Assembly: GCA_007570785.1 (NCBI GenBank)
Contig: ML661900.1
Span: 7,627,570-7,691,569, forward strand
DNA: 64,000 nucleotides
Direction: 5' to 3'
Source: Antilocapra americana
Lineage: Eukaryota > Chordata > Mammalia > Artiodactyla > Antilocapridae
Below the pieces are notes generated by a model, which was given only the letters and a program-made list of their open reading frames with translations, was not told where the DNA came from and did not search any database. This document shows, one piece after another, positions 34,966 through 47,049 of this stretch. Position numbers and translations under genes: made by a program. Each line of letters begins with the position of its first letter. Position 1 is the first letter of the stretch.

Positions 34966-37900
34966 ATAAGTAATCCAAAAATGTGCCTCTTTGGTCTTAT
35001 AGCATTTTTGATAGTAACATGTGGACAATTTTTACCATAATAAATTCTACATTTCTTAAAGTCAAAAATCCCTTCTTATACTTCTAAACTTGCCATATGA
35101 TCAAGCAAAAGACTGAGCATGTAACAATGATCTGATAAATATTAGTTACCTCACAACCTGGCCGGATTCATTTCCCTTATCATAGACAGGAGACCTAGTA
35201 CGCATCCAATAATCATGTGAAGAAAGAGATGGGTTGGGGAGGAAAAACTTACTCATATTCTTAATCAGCACAATGAGTAACTTGCTCATAGATTATGTTC
35301 TTAAATATTTATTACAGCAAACTGAATAATTTTTAAGGAAATAATTAACACTGGGGGAAAAGGAAGAGAAAGACACATCAATACCCAGGCTGGGGGAAGA
35401 AAGATGCCAAGGACATCCCTTGAGCAAGAATGGCAAGTAGACCTGTTCCATGTGCCAACTATGATGGGAGGCAGTGGCCTGGCTTTTGGGGCTGAGAGAG
35501 ATTTGGGACTCATTATGAAATGAAACAAATACTCATACTCATGAGTATTAACTAAAGTAACATTATCTGTTCTAACAGATACATGTTGAATTTTCAGTGG
35601 CTTGGTACACTTAAGTTTGTTTACTGCCACTGTAAAGTCTTTAAATGGATGTTCCTACTTAAAGGGATCAAGCTCTCTGCTCCATGAAGCCGCTGAAGGG
35701 CCCAGATGAACAGAGACTCATCCACCTTCAAAATGTTTCTTCTATGGCTCCCCTGGGTATTACCTTTATTCTAGCTCATCAAAGGGAGAAAAACCATGGA
35801 GGCTCATAGACAGGTAGTTTTACTGTGGCAAGAATGAAGGTAAAGTACATCATTTTACTATGCATTTCATTAGCTCTCAACTTTAGTGACATAGTCATAC
35901 CTAAGCATAGCTAACTAAGAGCAAAGACACCTGGAAAATTCGATCTAACTGGTCCAACAAAGGGATCAGCTAGCCATACTTGACACAACAGGGCCAATCA
36001 AAGACACCTGCATGAAGCAGGGAGCTCAGTTGTGAGGACATAGTGTACATATTGGCTGATGCTGAGCACAAGAGGACACAAAGGGATATCACAGAACTCA
36101 AAGTAGGGTCTTTTGTGCTCTAAGTATGGGGATTAAAGACGAGAAATCTGGAGAATCTGAGGGCATCTGGCTTCTGAGGTTTAGAATGAAGCAGAAGGAA
36201 TCTGAGAAGATCAGTGGCAGATGAGTATCCTTTGCAGGGAGAGTATCTTTAGCACTGTAAATAGTTTCAGGAGGAAGTATGAGTAACAGCAAAGTAAAAA
36301 AACAAAAACAAAAAACTTATCAGACTGATTTTAGGCCCAAGAGATGTAGGAAAGTAAAAAGTTCAGGTTTCCTTCTAGGTTAGGAATGGAAAGGAAAAAG
36401 AATAAGATTGTGTACTGGTCTAGGACTCCATTTTTTGTTTGTTTCTCTTAGTTATCCACTATAGAACTCTTTACCTTGGCTGAAAGTTCATAAATCAGCC
36501 TCAAATAAAGTCTAACACATCACTAACTCTGTAATATTGCTAACCCCTCCATAAAATTAACATATCTTTATAGAGGCTTACTGTTGAAAGAACTAGTTTC
36601 ATCCTTTCTTGGCATGCCCAACCAGGCCAATGAAACATTATTTCCTATTCTTGGAAATTTTGGGAAAATAGCTCATGCTTCTGATTCACTTTTTCCTCCC
36701 AAAGGAAAAGACATTATTTGTCTTATTATTAAGGGTAGAAAAACGGTCTGCAAACACATGACCTTGGGCTTCAGGGTCTTATTTGGGTTACTCTGTTCTT
36801 AGAATTCCCAACTTTGAGGGAATAAAATAGGGGTAGGGATACGAAAACCCGTGGTTCTGACTGTAACTTGGTGAGTTATTTAATTCTGAGAGATATGTAT
36901 AAGGAAGTCATATATGGTCATATTTTCAACCTACCTTGGCTAATTCAATTCTACTATCAATAAAGATTATATTTTTATATTTGTCTCAATCTTATGCATT
37001 ATTTCTCAAATAATTCTTAAACACAGGAAGAGGGTATACTTTACTGGCTATCAATTCCAACAATTACCAATATTGCTATTTCTTCTCCAAACTGTATATT
37101 GTTCTACTGCTATAAAGCCTCCAAATAGTAATAAGAATAAAATAATAATAATCCAAACATCTGCAATTTTACAACTTGCCTCACATGTCCTCTGAGAAAT
37201 GTATAGGGAATATGGAAAAAAGCAGAGTATTGAATATTTCATTTCTGTGAGATATAGAAGCTTGATTTCCCTCTAGACCTAATTTCTTTCAAACACAGAA
37301 TATTAGTGCTAGCGTTGAAGTGGCAGGGAGATATACTCAAGTTTAGAAAGCTATAGTCTACTCAGTGAACATTCCCGGGTAGTTTACCTCTTTCCTCCTC
37401 TGCATATCAAATGAGAGAGTGTTTGATGAAGTATATATTTCAACTTGAATGTTCAGCCCCTGGAACACAACTTGACCCTTGACCTACTTCATTAGGGCTC
37501 TCATCATGGTTGGAATGCAAGAAATAGTAATTAAGTCATAAGGATGAATAAGATGTCTGTGCCAAATAGTCCAACTCGTTTGTGACTAAAGATAAACAGC
37601 AATTTCACTGGTAAAACCACATAGATGGAGAAATTTGCTGGTCAGATTAACTCTACTTATTCAGTCTTTCATTCATTTGGTAAACACTGATCCTAGTTTA
37701 CATCACAAGGGTTAACTGACCTTCCTTAAAGTAATCTATGGAGGAAAAGAAAATCCTCCCCAATTCTGTGAACCAGCATCTCCCTCAATCTAGAATTCCT
37801 TTAATATCTTTGCTTTGCTTCTCCTCATTCACCTGTAAATGATCTGTCTCCTCTTCAAAGGCAGAACAAATAGCACTGTCTAAGAGCTTGCAGTCTGTGC

Positions 37901-39134
37901 TGAGAATAAACCAATCATCAATAAAGCAGATACTGAAATTCTAACTAGATGCAAAATTCAGAGCGTGTCTATTTCATCTAAAATTTCCCTCAAGGTGGTC
38001 ACTGTATTCCAGTTTGACCTAAAAGAGAAACATGTTTGTGTGTATGTGTGTGTGTTGGTGATGGTAGGGGTCTTTCCACAAGGAATGTAGTCCTCTACTC
38101 TCCAAATGCAGCGGGGGAGGGAAAGTCTGTTCACAAAGTCTCCTGTTCTTTGTGAGTATCCACATCTATCGCAAAGATTCTAAAGAAAGCCTTCTATGCT
38201 TCTTTGGCTATTGCTTTTCCCAACCCTCCAGAATTTATTTTAAAAATAATTAAACCTAATTAAAACCATCTACTTTACTGCCAGAGCGGCCCTTCAATGC
38301 CCCGGAAAAACAGAGATTGCTCAGAGAGGGTCTGGGGAACAAGAGGAAACACAGAGCTCTGCAGCTTTTCATATGCGAGAAAATAAGCAGGAAGAAAGGT
38401 TAATGCTATTGAAAAAAAAATAGAGAGGGAAGACAGGTGTTGGGACCCGAGGCAAGATTTGAGACTGTGGGAGATGATGTGCCTGGAATGAGGGTGTAGG
38501 CTCATCTCGGAAGATTCAGCTAGCAGCCCTGACCTATTTGCTCCACAGGAGTGACCGCATTATTACTCGCAGTTTAGTGTGTCAGCCTCCATGCTCACTG
38601 GACCCTGGATGCTGAAGGGTACGAGCTCTGTGGCAAACCTGGCTTGCTTAGATTGGTGGTTTAATTTTCCTGCTTCTCTCTAGAGAGTCTGTTTCTATAC
38701 TGTAGCATATTTACTATGAATATTAAGTGATAAAACTAGCTGTATTTGAGAAAAGAGTCATGCCCACTGAAGACTTCATGTTAATTAGCTGCAGATAAAG
38801 CCCACGTATCGCTAGAAAACCTAATGCTTTACGTTCCAAATCTATGAGCTGTTAGGTTTCTGTTTCCCCCTCACCACAGAGCCACAGGGTGAAGATGTTT
38901 CCCTGTTAATGTGTGTAATAATATTTTCAAAGAGGTTCTTCATGTCAGTTTGTTCCTCGATTTAAAAACATTTAGAAATGCTCTAGCTCTAACAAGGGAA
39001 TAGAAGACACGGGGGCACATATATCAGGAAACCGTATGGAGGCACCAAATTTTATTCCAGCCAATAATTTTGATATTTCACCTCCTGAACCAAGCCCTGA
39101 TGTCAGCTCATTAATCAAATCTTCCCTGTGATTT
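34966..39134. other. Largest stretch without a recognised repeat or gene
   Basis: About 4.2 kb in which I recognise no gene or repeat family with confidence. A TG run lies at about 38034-38060. 38430-38990 is richer in CpG and mixed-sequence blocks than its surroundings. Open frames at 35301-35630, 36584-36802 and 38275-38505 show no domain. Confidence 0.5.
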
Positions 39135-39142
39135 GTTGATGC

Positions 39143-39287
39143 TGTTCAGTACTAAGTCGTGTCCACCTCTTTGCATACCCCATGGACTGCAACACGCCAG
39201 GTTTCCCTGTCCTTCTCTGTCTCCCAGACTTTGCATTAACTCATGTCCATTGAGTCAGTGATGCCGTCCAACCATCTCATCCGCTGT
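39143..39287 (-). mobile_element. BovB 3'-end fragment
   Basis: GTTCAGTACTAAGTCGTGTC, CTTTGCATACCCCATGG and TCCATTGAGTCAGTGATGCC match the BovB 3' end in reverse. Short, 5'-truncated copy. Confidence 0.88.
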
Positions 39288-39800
39288 GATTAAGCTCAAT
39301 TATGAGAGCCCCGAAGATCGAAACGAAGACAGCAAAGGATGTGATATGAGCATGTGTGTACTGGGGATACAGGCAGTGCAGAAGAGGCAATGGGAAGGGG
39401 TAAGATTGGAAGGGCAGAGAGAGATGTGACGTGTGTAGGAAAACAACCTCAAGAAATATTGCCTTTGAACAACAGTCGACATAAAAATACTTTAAAAAAA
39501 TTTCATGAACGTGAATTTCCACTTTAGAACATTTGTCTCTGGAATGTAATACCCTTAATTTAGAGAAGGTAAGAGTATTATAAAAGAGGCTGCACAATTG
39601 GAAAGTAAAAACAGTAACATCTAGGAAAAATATAAATCAAAACTGTAAAAAAAAATTTCTAATTTATCTGTCAGCTCTTTTAGAATTCCAGACACATACT
39701 TAATATTTCTCCATTCACAAAAGTGTTCAGCAGAAAGTGTTCAGTAAGACCTACTTTAGAACTTCAGATCTGGATCTCTCTAGCTATTAGGTGCTAAGTT
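39288..39800. other. Unassigned DNA
   Basis: Nothing recognised. The reverse frame at 39277-39597 has no domain. Confidence 0.5.
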
Positions 39801-39817
39801 ATAAAAGAGTAACTCTC

Positions 39818-39975
39818 TGGGTCATCCCGGTGCACCAGAGGGACGGAATCGGGAAGGAGGTGGGAGGGGGGTTCTAGAAGGGAACACATGTATACCCATG
39901 GTAGATTCATGTCAATGTGTGACAAAACCAACACGATAGTGTAAAGAAAAATAAAAGAGACAAAAATAAAATAAA
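39818..39975 (+). mobile_element. Short ruminant L1 3' UTR insertion with TSD
   Basis: 158-bp 5'-truncated L1: GGTGCACCAGAGGGACGG, TATACCCATGGTAGATTCATG, GACAAAACCAACACGATAG and an AATAAAATAAA tail. Flanked by 17-bp repeats 39801-39817 and 39976-39992 with one mismatch. Confidence 0.93.
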
Positions 39976-40251
39976 ATAAAAGAGTAATTCTCAAGTTCGT
40001 CAGCTCTAAATCTGAAAACTCATACACTGCAAATACTATCCTGGTAGGTAAACTTCTAAAAGTGACTAGCCCCTGTTGCTACGATCATGACAACATGATA
40101 CACAAAAGCATACTCAAATAGTCCTCTTCACATTTATGTTGCCCATAGGCAACGGGGTCTCATTGGTTGTTTGGCTGGCTAATTATTTTGCTGTTTTTCT
40201 TAGGTTGCCCTCTCCCTGTCCTGTTTTGTGATATGAAAATAAACATAATCT

Positions 40252-41181
40252 AATCCAAATTGGGAAAGGAGTATGTGAAGGCTGTATATTGTCACCCTGC
40301 TTATTTAACTTACATACAGAGTACATCATGCAAAATGCCAGGCTGGATGAAGCACAAGCTAGAATCAAGATTGCCGGGAGAAATATCAATAACCTCAGAT
40401 AAGCAGATGACAAGACCCTTATGACAGAAAGTGAAGAAGAACTAAAGAGCCTTTTGATAAAGTGAGAGAGTGAAAAAGTTGGCTTAAAACTCAACATTCA
40501 GAAAACTAAGATTATGGCATCTGGTCCCATCACTTCATGGCAAATAGACAGAGAAACAAGGGAAAAGGTGAATGACTTTATTTTGGGGGGCTCCAAAATC
40601 ACAACCAATGGTGACTGCAGCCATGAAATTAAAAGATGCTTGCTCCTTGACGAAAAGCTATGACCAATCTAGAGAGCATATTAAATCTCTAGAGAGCAGA
40701 GACATTACTTTACCAACAAATGTCCTTCTAGTCAAAGCTATGAGTTCTCCAGTAGTCATGTATGCATGTGAGAGTTGGACTATAAAGAAAGCTGAGCATT
40801 GAAGAAATGATGTTTTTGAACTGTGGTGTTGGAGAAGACTCTTGAGATTCCCTTGGACTGTGAGGAGATCCAAAGAGTCCATCCTAAAGGAAATCAGTCC
40901 TTAATATTCACTGGAACGACTGAAGCTGAAACTCCAATACTTTGGCCACCTGATGTGCAGAACTGACTCATTGGAAAAGACCCTGATGCTGGGAAAGATT
41001 GAAGGCAGGAGAAGCAAGGGATGACAGAGGATGAGATGGTTGGATCGCATCATCAATGTGATGGACATGCATTTGAGTAGGCTCCAGGAGTTGGTGATGG
41101 ACAGGGAAGCCTGGTGTGCTATAGTCCATGGGATTGCAAAGAGTCAGACACAACTGAGTGAATGAACTGAACTGAACTGAA
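40252..41181 (+). mobile_element. BovB LINE, 5'-truncated
   Basis: BovB from AAATTGGGAAAGGAGTATG in the RT palm to the 3' tail (ACTGAACTGAACTGA). The RT box is broken: the Tyr codon of YADD is replaced by a stop (TAA) near 40400. Further small deletions (near 40458) shift the frame. It forms a tail-to-tail inverted pair with the BovB at 41440-43626. Confidence 0.93.
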
Positions 41182-41782
41182 ATATCTACTAGGGTCTATC
41201 TGTGAGAACAAATGAAACTATACTACTAGAAAAACTGAATATCTACCACTTGGTGAAAAGCCAGATCCTCTCTAACATCCCTTCCCAATCTCATGGTTTC
41301 ACGTGTGTCCTATCTTGGGGCTTTCTTCTCTGTCCAAAGGTTGTTAGGCATCAACTTTCCTTTAATCCCAGCTCTGTCACCACCAGGCCAGTCCTTTCAA
41401 CTTGGAAATAGTTTCCTGTGGATCCCAGCCTTAAGAGTTCCTTTCAACTCAGTTCAGTTGCTTAGTCATGTCTGACTCTTTGTGACCCCATGGACTATAG
41501 CACACCAGGCTTCCCTGTCCATCACCAATTCCTGGAGCTTACCCAAACTCATGTCCATTGAGTCCTATGTTGTCCTCTTCTCCTCCTGCCTCCAATCTTT
41601 CCCAGCATCAGGGTCTTTACAAGTGAGTCAGCCCTTCACATCAGGTGGTCAAAGTATTGAAGTTTCAACTTCAACATCAGTCCTTCCAATGAATACTCAC
41701 AACTGATCTCCTTTAGGATGGACTGGTTGGATCTCCTAGCAGTCCAAGGGACTCTCAAGAGTCTTCTCAAACACCACAGTTT

Positions 41783-41796
41783 AAAAGCATCAATTC
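41783..41796. repeat. Target-site duplication, left copy
   Basis: AAAAGCATCAATTC, exact match to 41996-42009; flanks the L1 with the assembly gap. Confidence 0.93.
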
Positions 41797-41995
41797 GTTT
41801 TGCCAAACAATGACATGATATCACCATGGATTCACATATGCTCTCCCTCCATAACCCCCCCCCAAANNNNNNNNNNNNNNNNNNNNNNNNNNNNNNNNNN
41901 NNNNNNNNNNNNNNNNNNNNNNNNNNNNNNNNNNNNNNNNNNNNNNNNNNNNNNNNNNNNNNNNNNAAAATAAAATAAAATAAAAATAAATAAAT
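41797..41995. mobile_element. L1 insertion with inverted segment and assembly gap
   Basis: 41797-41866 is the reverse complement of the L1 3' UTR (TTTTGCCAAACAATGACATG, ATATGCTCTCCCTCC, then a C-run). 41967-41995 is a forward A-rich L1 tail (AAAATAAAATAAAATAAAA). This arrangement is typical of twin priming. The missing middle falls in the 100-N gap. Flanked by an exact 14-bp TSD in the BovB. Confidence 0.85.
41867..41966. other. Assembly gap of 100 N
   Basis: Exactly 100 N, a conventional placeholder length, so the true size is unknown. It sits between a C-run with AAA and an A-rich tail, inside one arm of an inverted BovB pair. Confidence 0.99.
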
Positions 41996-42009
41996 AAAAG
42001 CATCAATTC
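41996..42009. repeat. Target-site duplication, right copy
   Basis: Exact match to 41783-41796; the BovB resumes here. Confidence 0.93.
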
Positions 42010-43639
42010 TTTGGTGCTCAGCTTTCTTTACAGTCCAACTCTCACATCCATACATGACTACTGGAAAAACCATAGCTTTGACTATACAAATGTTTATCAT
42101 CAAAGTAATATCTCTGCTTTTTAACATGCTGCCTAAGTTTGTCATAGCTTTTCTTCCAAGGAGCAAGAGTCTTTTAATTTCATGGCTGCAGTCACCATAT
42201 GTGATATTGGGGCCCCAAAAAATAGTCTCTCAGAGTTTCCATTGTTTCCCCATCTCTTTGCCATGAAGTGATAGGACCAGATGCCATGATCTTAGATTTC
42301 TGAATGTTGAGTTTTAAGCCAACTTTTTCACTCTCCTCTTTCACTTTCATCAAGAGACTCTAGGTTCTTCTTCGCTTTCTGCCATAAGGGTAGTATCATC
42401 TGCGTATCTGAGGTTATTGATATTTCTCCTGGCAATCTTGATTCCAGCTTCTCTTTCACCCAGCCTGGCATTTCACATGATGTACTCTGCATAGAAGTTA
42501 AATATTCAGAGTGACAATATACAGCCTTGACGCTCTCCTTTCCCAATTTGGAACCAGACTGTTGTTCCCTGTCTAGTTCTAACTGTTGTTTCTTGTCCTA
42601 CATACAGATTTCTCAAGAGGCAGGTCAGGCAGTCTTGTATTCCCATCTCTTTAAGAATTATCCACATTTTGTTGTGATTAACACAGTTAATGTCTTTATT
42701 GTGGTCAATAAAGCAGAAATAGATGTGTGGTTTTTTTTTAATTCTCTTGCTTTTTCTATGATCCACAGATGTTGGCAATTTGATCTCTGGTTCCTCTGCC
42801 TTTTCTAAATCCAGCTTTAACATTTGAAGTTCATGGTTCACATACTGTTAAAGCTTGAGTTGGAGAATTTTAAGCATTATTTTTCTAGTGTATAAGATTA
42901 GTGCAATCATGCCGAAGTCTGAACATTCTTTGACATTGCCATTTTTGGGGATTGGAATGTAAACTGACCTTTTCCAGTCCTGTGGCCACTGCTGAGTTTT
43001 CCAAATTTGCTGGCATACTGAGTGAAACACTTTCTCAGCATCATCTTTTAGGATTTGAAATGGCTCAACTGGAATCCCATCACCTCCATTATCTTTGTTT
43101 GTCTTGATGCTTCCTAAGGCCCACCTGACTTCACATTTCAGGATGTCTGGCTCTGGATGAGAGACGGGATCATGGTTATCTGGGTCATGAAGATCTTTTT
43201 TGTACAGTTCTTCTGTGTATTCTTGCCACTTCTTATTAATATCGTGTGCTCCTATTAGGTCCATACCATTTCTGTCCTTTATTGTGCCCATCTTTGCATG
43301 AAATGTTCCCTTGGTATCTCTAATTTTCTTGAAGAGATCTCCAGTGTTTCCCATTCTATTGTTTTCCTCTATTTCTTTGCACTGATCGCTGAGGAAGGCT
43401 TTCTTATCTTTCCTTTCTATTCTTTGGAACTCTGCATTCAAATGGGTATATCTTTCCTTTTCTCCATTGCTTTTAGCTTCTTTTATTTTCTCAGCTATTT
43501 GTAGGACTCCTCAGACAACCATTTTGCCTTTTTGCGTTTCTTTTTCTTGGGGATGGTCTTGATCACTGCCTAGTACAATGTCATGAACCTCTGTTCATAG
43601 TTCTTCACATACTCCTTCTGTCAGGCTATATTGCCATGC

Positions 43640-44070
43640 CCACCTCAGTGGCACTGATCCTTATTAGTAACCCCTGGCACACCTTACTTCCCCACCTATC
43701 TATTATTGAAATAAATTTCCAGGTCCAAGATATGAGCAGCTCCTGCCTGGAAGGGCACCTCAGTAAACCAAAACTTAGATAATTTTTGTCACCTTGCAAA
43801 TGGGCAGTTGACCAGAAATTCAGATATATTCAGCTAGTCAATCCCCACATGCCAAGCCAACTCTGGATCTGCTCACCTTAAACGAGGCTTGACAATGTGG
43901 CCTCAGCCAGTCAGATATTTCCCATTTGTCTCTTACTTTAGACTTTATCCTATATAAGTATCTCACTTTCCATCCATTTTGCAGTTCTCTGAGACTGTCC
44001 ACTTCATGAAGTATTGAAGTTTGTATCACCTAAATTTTCTTCTTTAACCATTTTGTAAGAGCATGAAAGA
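43640..44070 (+). mobile_element. Possible solo LTR of an endogenous retrovirus
   Basis: No coding part. Around 43950 a TATA-like CCTATATAAG is followed by a mixed segment with CCATTTTGCAGTTCTCTG and, about 75 bp on, ATTTTCTTCTTTAACC, a layout that resembles a mammalian LTR from U3 promoter to U5. I found no clear TG/CA ends, TSD or primer-binding site, and I cannot name a family. It could be ordinary unique DNA. Confidence 0.3.
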
Positions 44071-45289
44071 CAACTCTTTTCACACTTGACTGGAGGCCCA
44101 GATATAGGAAGAGAGAAGTTCGCACAGATATTATTTCATAGAAGCAGCTAGAGATGACTGGAGAAGCCACAATACCAGGCCCTTGGCTGTGAAGCTCCTT
44201 AAAGGCTGCTTCCTTGCTTGTCCAGTGAGAGAAGTACTTCTTATAATCAAGTGTCTTTAAACTTGGCTAGAATCCCTAGAGATAAGACATCCTAGGCAGA
44301 TGAAGCTTTCCCCTCTTTTCCTCCTGAGAAAATATTCATTTCTGGTCTCAAAATCAACAGAGAGACTGACTGGGAAAATCCATCCTGTAAGAATAGGCTC
44401 AATAAAACATTCACAAGTTAGAATACAGCCATCCTACCTTCACGTGATTCCATACAGAAGATGGAGACTCAAGAGAAACTGCTCCTTTTTATGCCTTGCT
44501 TCCAGATTACTAAAAAACACGGATAGCTTCTTTAGTTCCTAAAGTCCCACAGGTCTGGGCTTGCAGTCTTGAGCATATAACCTCTGCATGCTAAGTTGCT
44601 TCAGTCACGTCAGACTCTCTCAGGAGTGTTATGTTCCTTTGATTCCTGCATATCTTTTTCAAAGTCTCAGGATCTCAGAGTCTCATTGCCTTCATGAAAC
44701 TGCTCAATATAAGACTCCAGACAGTTCCACAAGGACAAACAGCAGTTTGCAGGCATCTAAATCCATACTTAGAAACTTTTTTTTTAGATGAAGCAGCTTG
44801 CAGAAATGCTGTTCAGTTTACCACATAGATGACCTTTTCCAAGATCACCCAGAACAGTTTAGCTCCCTACATCTACAGCTTCTCAAACACCTCGCTTTCT
44901 AATTATGACCTGGGATTTAGATTTGCATAACTGAAAGGCCCATGTGATGATTTTCCTCAAAACAGAGAGATGTTCCACATCAACACTGTGTTCAAGTCTC
45001 AACTTCTAGCGAAACAGAAAAGCTGCTTGCAGTTTTGAAGTGACTTTCTCCAAGTTTTGTCAGTTCTATCCATATTGCCAATAGTCTGGGACCAAATTCA
45101 AGTTCAAGTTCAAAGTACCATTTGCTTTTCCATAGTCCCTTCAGCAATTTTTGCAAGAAGCTATCTCAATAATAAGAACTCGGCCCAGAGGTGATGGCCA
45201 GGGAGTCATTCTCATACTTTTTTAAGAAATCGCTTCCTTTTCTCTATATAGTCAGCAAACAACCTTTTTAGAAAGCACTCAATTAGATG
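44071..45289. other. Mostly unassigned DNA
   Basis: 44587-44621 (GCATGCTAAGTTGCTTCAGTC) is a short Bov-tA 3' piece in reverse. The rest holds nothing I recognise. Confidence 0.45.
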
Positions 45290-45560
45290 TCAGTTGAGTA
45301 ATAACAATAGTAAATGCCTAATAACAATTACTGTTATTAGGTGCACTGTTCCAAATGTGCCACATATGTGACTTGGTCTTCAAAACAACTTTACTGTGTA
45401 TGGACTACACACTCATACATATGCAAACACACAGACACACACAAACACAAACATGTACACACACAAATCCTGAGTGACTGCCCACTTTATAGGCCATGGA
45501 GCTTAATCTGACTCCAGATTTGATCTCTTAATCACTCCACTCCACTGCCTCAAGAGATGG
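45290..45560 (-). mobile_element. MIR-like fragment with an internal CA repeat
   Basis: CACATATGTGACTTGGTC and the block around TCTGACTCCAGATTTGATC resemble a diverged reverse MIR. A CA-rich tract at about 45425-45466 has grown inside it. Confidence 0.5.
45317..45341. other. Perfect short hairpin
   Basis: CCTAATAACA and TGTTATTAGG form a 10-bp perfect stem with loop ATTAC. No T-run or gene context to suggest a function. Confidence 0.6.
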
Positions 45561-45759
45561 GCTATCACGCTACTTTTCATAAGTTCCCAATTTAAAAAGC
45601 TGACCAAATTGACTTGGAGTATTTCAGTCAGTATCTTGCTTCATTTATTTTCTACATACAATTTCAGAGTCATGCTAACACAAGTTTGCAGCACACCATC
45701 GTAGGAGGGAGGTGAATACTTCGGCGCCCACCTCAGGGGTATTATTATAGCCAATCACC

Positions 45760-46015
45760 TGCAACTATCATCTGTGGAGCTCTTACTGTGTTCCAGGGAT
45801 TGAGCTGACTACATATGATGAACTGCATATCATTCAGTTTTTCAGAAGTCCATAGAATAGGTGCTTTATTATTCTCTATTTTGCAGAATAGGAAGCTGAG
45901 TCTCTAAAAGGTTAAGTAATTTGCTGAGTGGCTACCAAATTTGAGAACAAAACATCTGAACTAAGCAGTTAGATTTCAGATTCAATGCTTTTGACCGCTA
46001 TGCTGTACCACAGGA
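45760..46015 (-). mobile_element. MIR SINE fragment
   Basis: CTTACTGTGTTCCAGGGATTG, TTATTATTCTCTATTTTGCAG, GGAAGCTGAGTCTC and AGGTTAAGTAATTTGCTGAG are the reverse MIR core in order. Confidence 0.75.
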
Positions 46016-47049
46016 TGTGATGTGAATCATCATGGTGTAGTGAGGCCGTTCAAATTATTTTCAAAAATGAAAATTCACTTTCTCTCATGCCTGAAACATG
46101 GCCTCAGATTTTTCCTTTGTGATTTATTTTCATACTACTTAATACATCATTCTTAAACTTCAGAAGCTAGTTTTATAGAGAAGAAAAAGCAAGATACTTT
46201 GAGTTAGGTTATCTGAGGTATGGAGCTCTGTTATTAGTTTTTCCATTTGTTTATTCATCTCATGAAACCTGAGATTGTATTCATTACCTCCTTGGTGCAA
46301 GCCCCAATTTACATGCATGCAGGCAGTCTGGTATAAAAACTGTTGTTCTTTGTTGTATAATTACTTTGACCTGGGATTCAATAAATAGAAACATGTTTAT
46401 AAGACTGTGATGCTAATTTACATGAAACTGGAAAACTTCCAATGCTAAAAAATTCACAAAGGACGTATGACATCAAGAATAGCTGGAGGAGTCAATACTG
46501 CTATTATGTTTATATACTTTTATTTTCTCTAGGTTTTCTTACCTAAAGAATTCAAAAGACTTTTTTATGTACCAGTGCATTACAGTCTGAAGGACTCTAA
46601 CATAAGGTAATAGAGTTGTGCAAAAGAAAATGCTGTGTACAGTGAAATAGCCCGGTACAGTGAGAAGAACACCAGCTTCAGAGGCAAGACATTTGGGTGA
46701 CATTTACGGAAAGTAAGCATATCAAAATCTTACAGTTATTTTTGTCACAACAGGATTGCAGTGCTTGGTTTTGCTTGTCTAAATTGGCTGCAAGAAGGCA
46801 GTGAGAACAAACCAACGGTTTCAAAGAACCACTTCTTCCAAATGGTTTATTGACATACACATTTTCCACACCTGATGCTGCTGCCCTGGGATCCATAGGG
46901 TCAGCACAATTACTCATTAGGACGTATTTCAGTCACCTAATGACTGGAAAGGATGTGAAACTATACCTACCTATGATTTTTCTTCTTTCTAACTAGCTTG
47001 GTGCTCAGTGTGTGGATTTTAAGCTTGGGAAATATATACATAAATTCAC
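46016..47049. other. Unassigned DNA
   Basis: No gene or repeat recognised. The reverse frame at 46678-46917 lacks a domain. Confidence 0.5.

Larger units (their letters stand above)
41440..43626 (-). mobile_element. BovB LINE, longest copy here, split by an L1
   Basis: Reverse-strand copy. From its 5' end: an endonuclease C-terminal piece (43500-43626), the linker (from 43441: EFQRIERKDKKAFLSDQC, MGNTGDLFKKIRDTK, NGMDLIGAHDINKKWQEY), RT segments (WPQDWKRSVYIPIPKNGN; MWIILKEMGIQDCLTC; QGCILSL), the YADD region around 42390-42410, and the 3' part to 41440. The linker-RT frame is open for 197 codons (42848-43441), the best-preserved BovB frame in the window. Frameshifts and the insertion at 41797-41995 inactivate it. 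Confidence 0.94.

Noticed and set aside
41636..42166. 176-codon frame spanning the N gap
   Set aside because: It reads through 100 placeholder N bases and joins BovB to an L1 insertion, so it is not a real frame.
45317..45341. Hairpin as a terminator or structured RNA
   Set aside because: It is a short AT-rich palindrome in or beside a decayed MIR, without any transcription unit.
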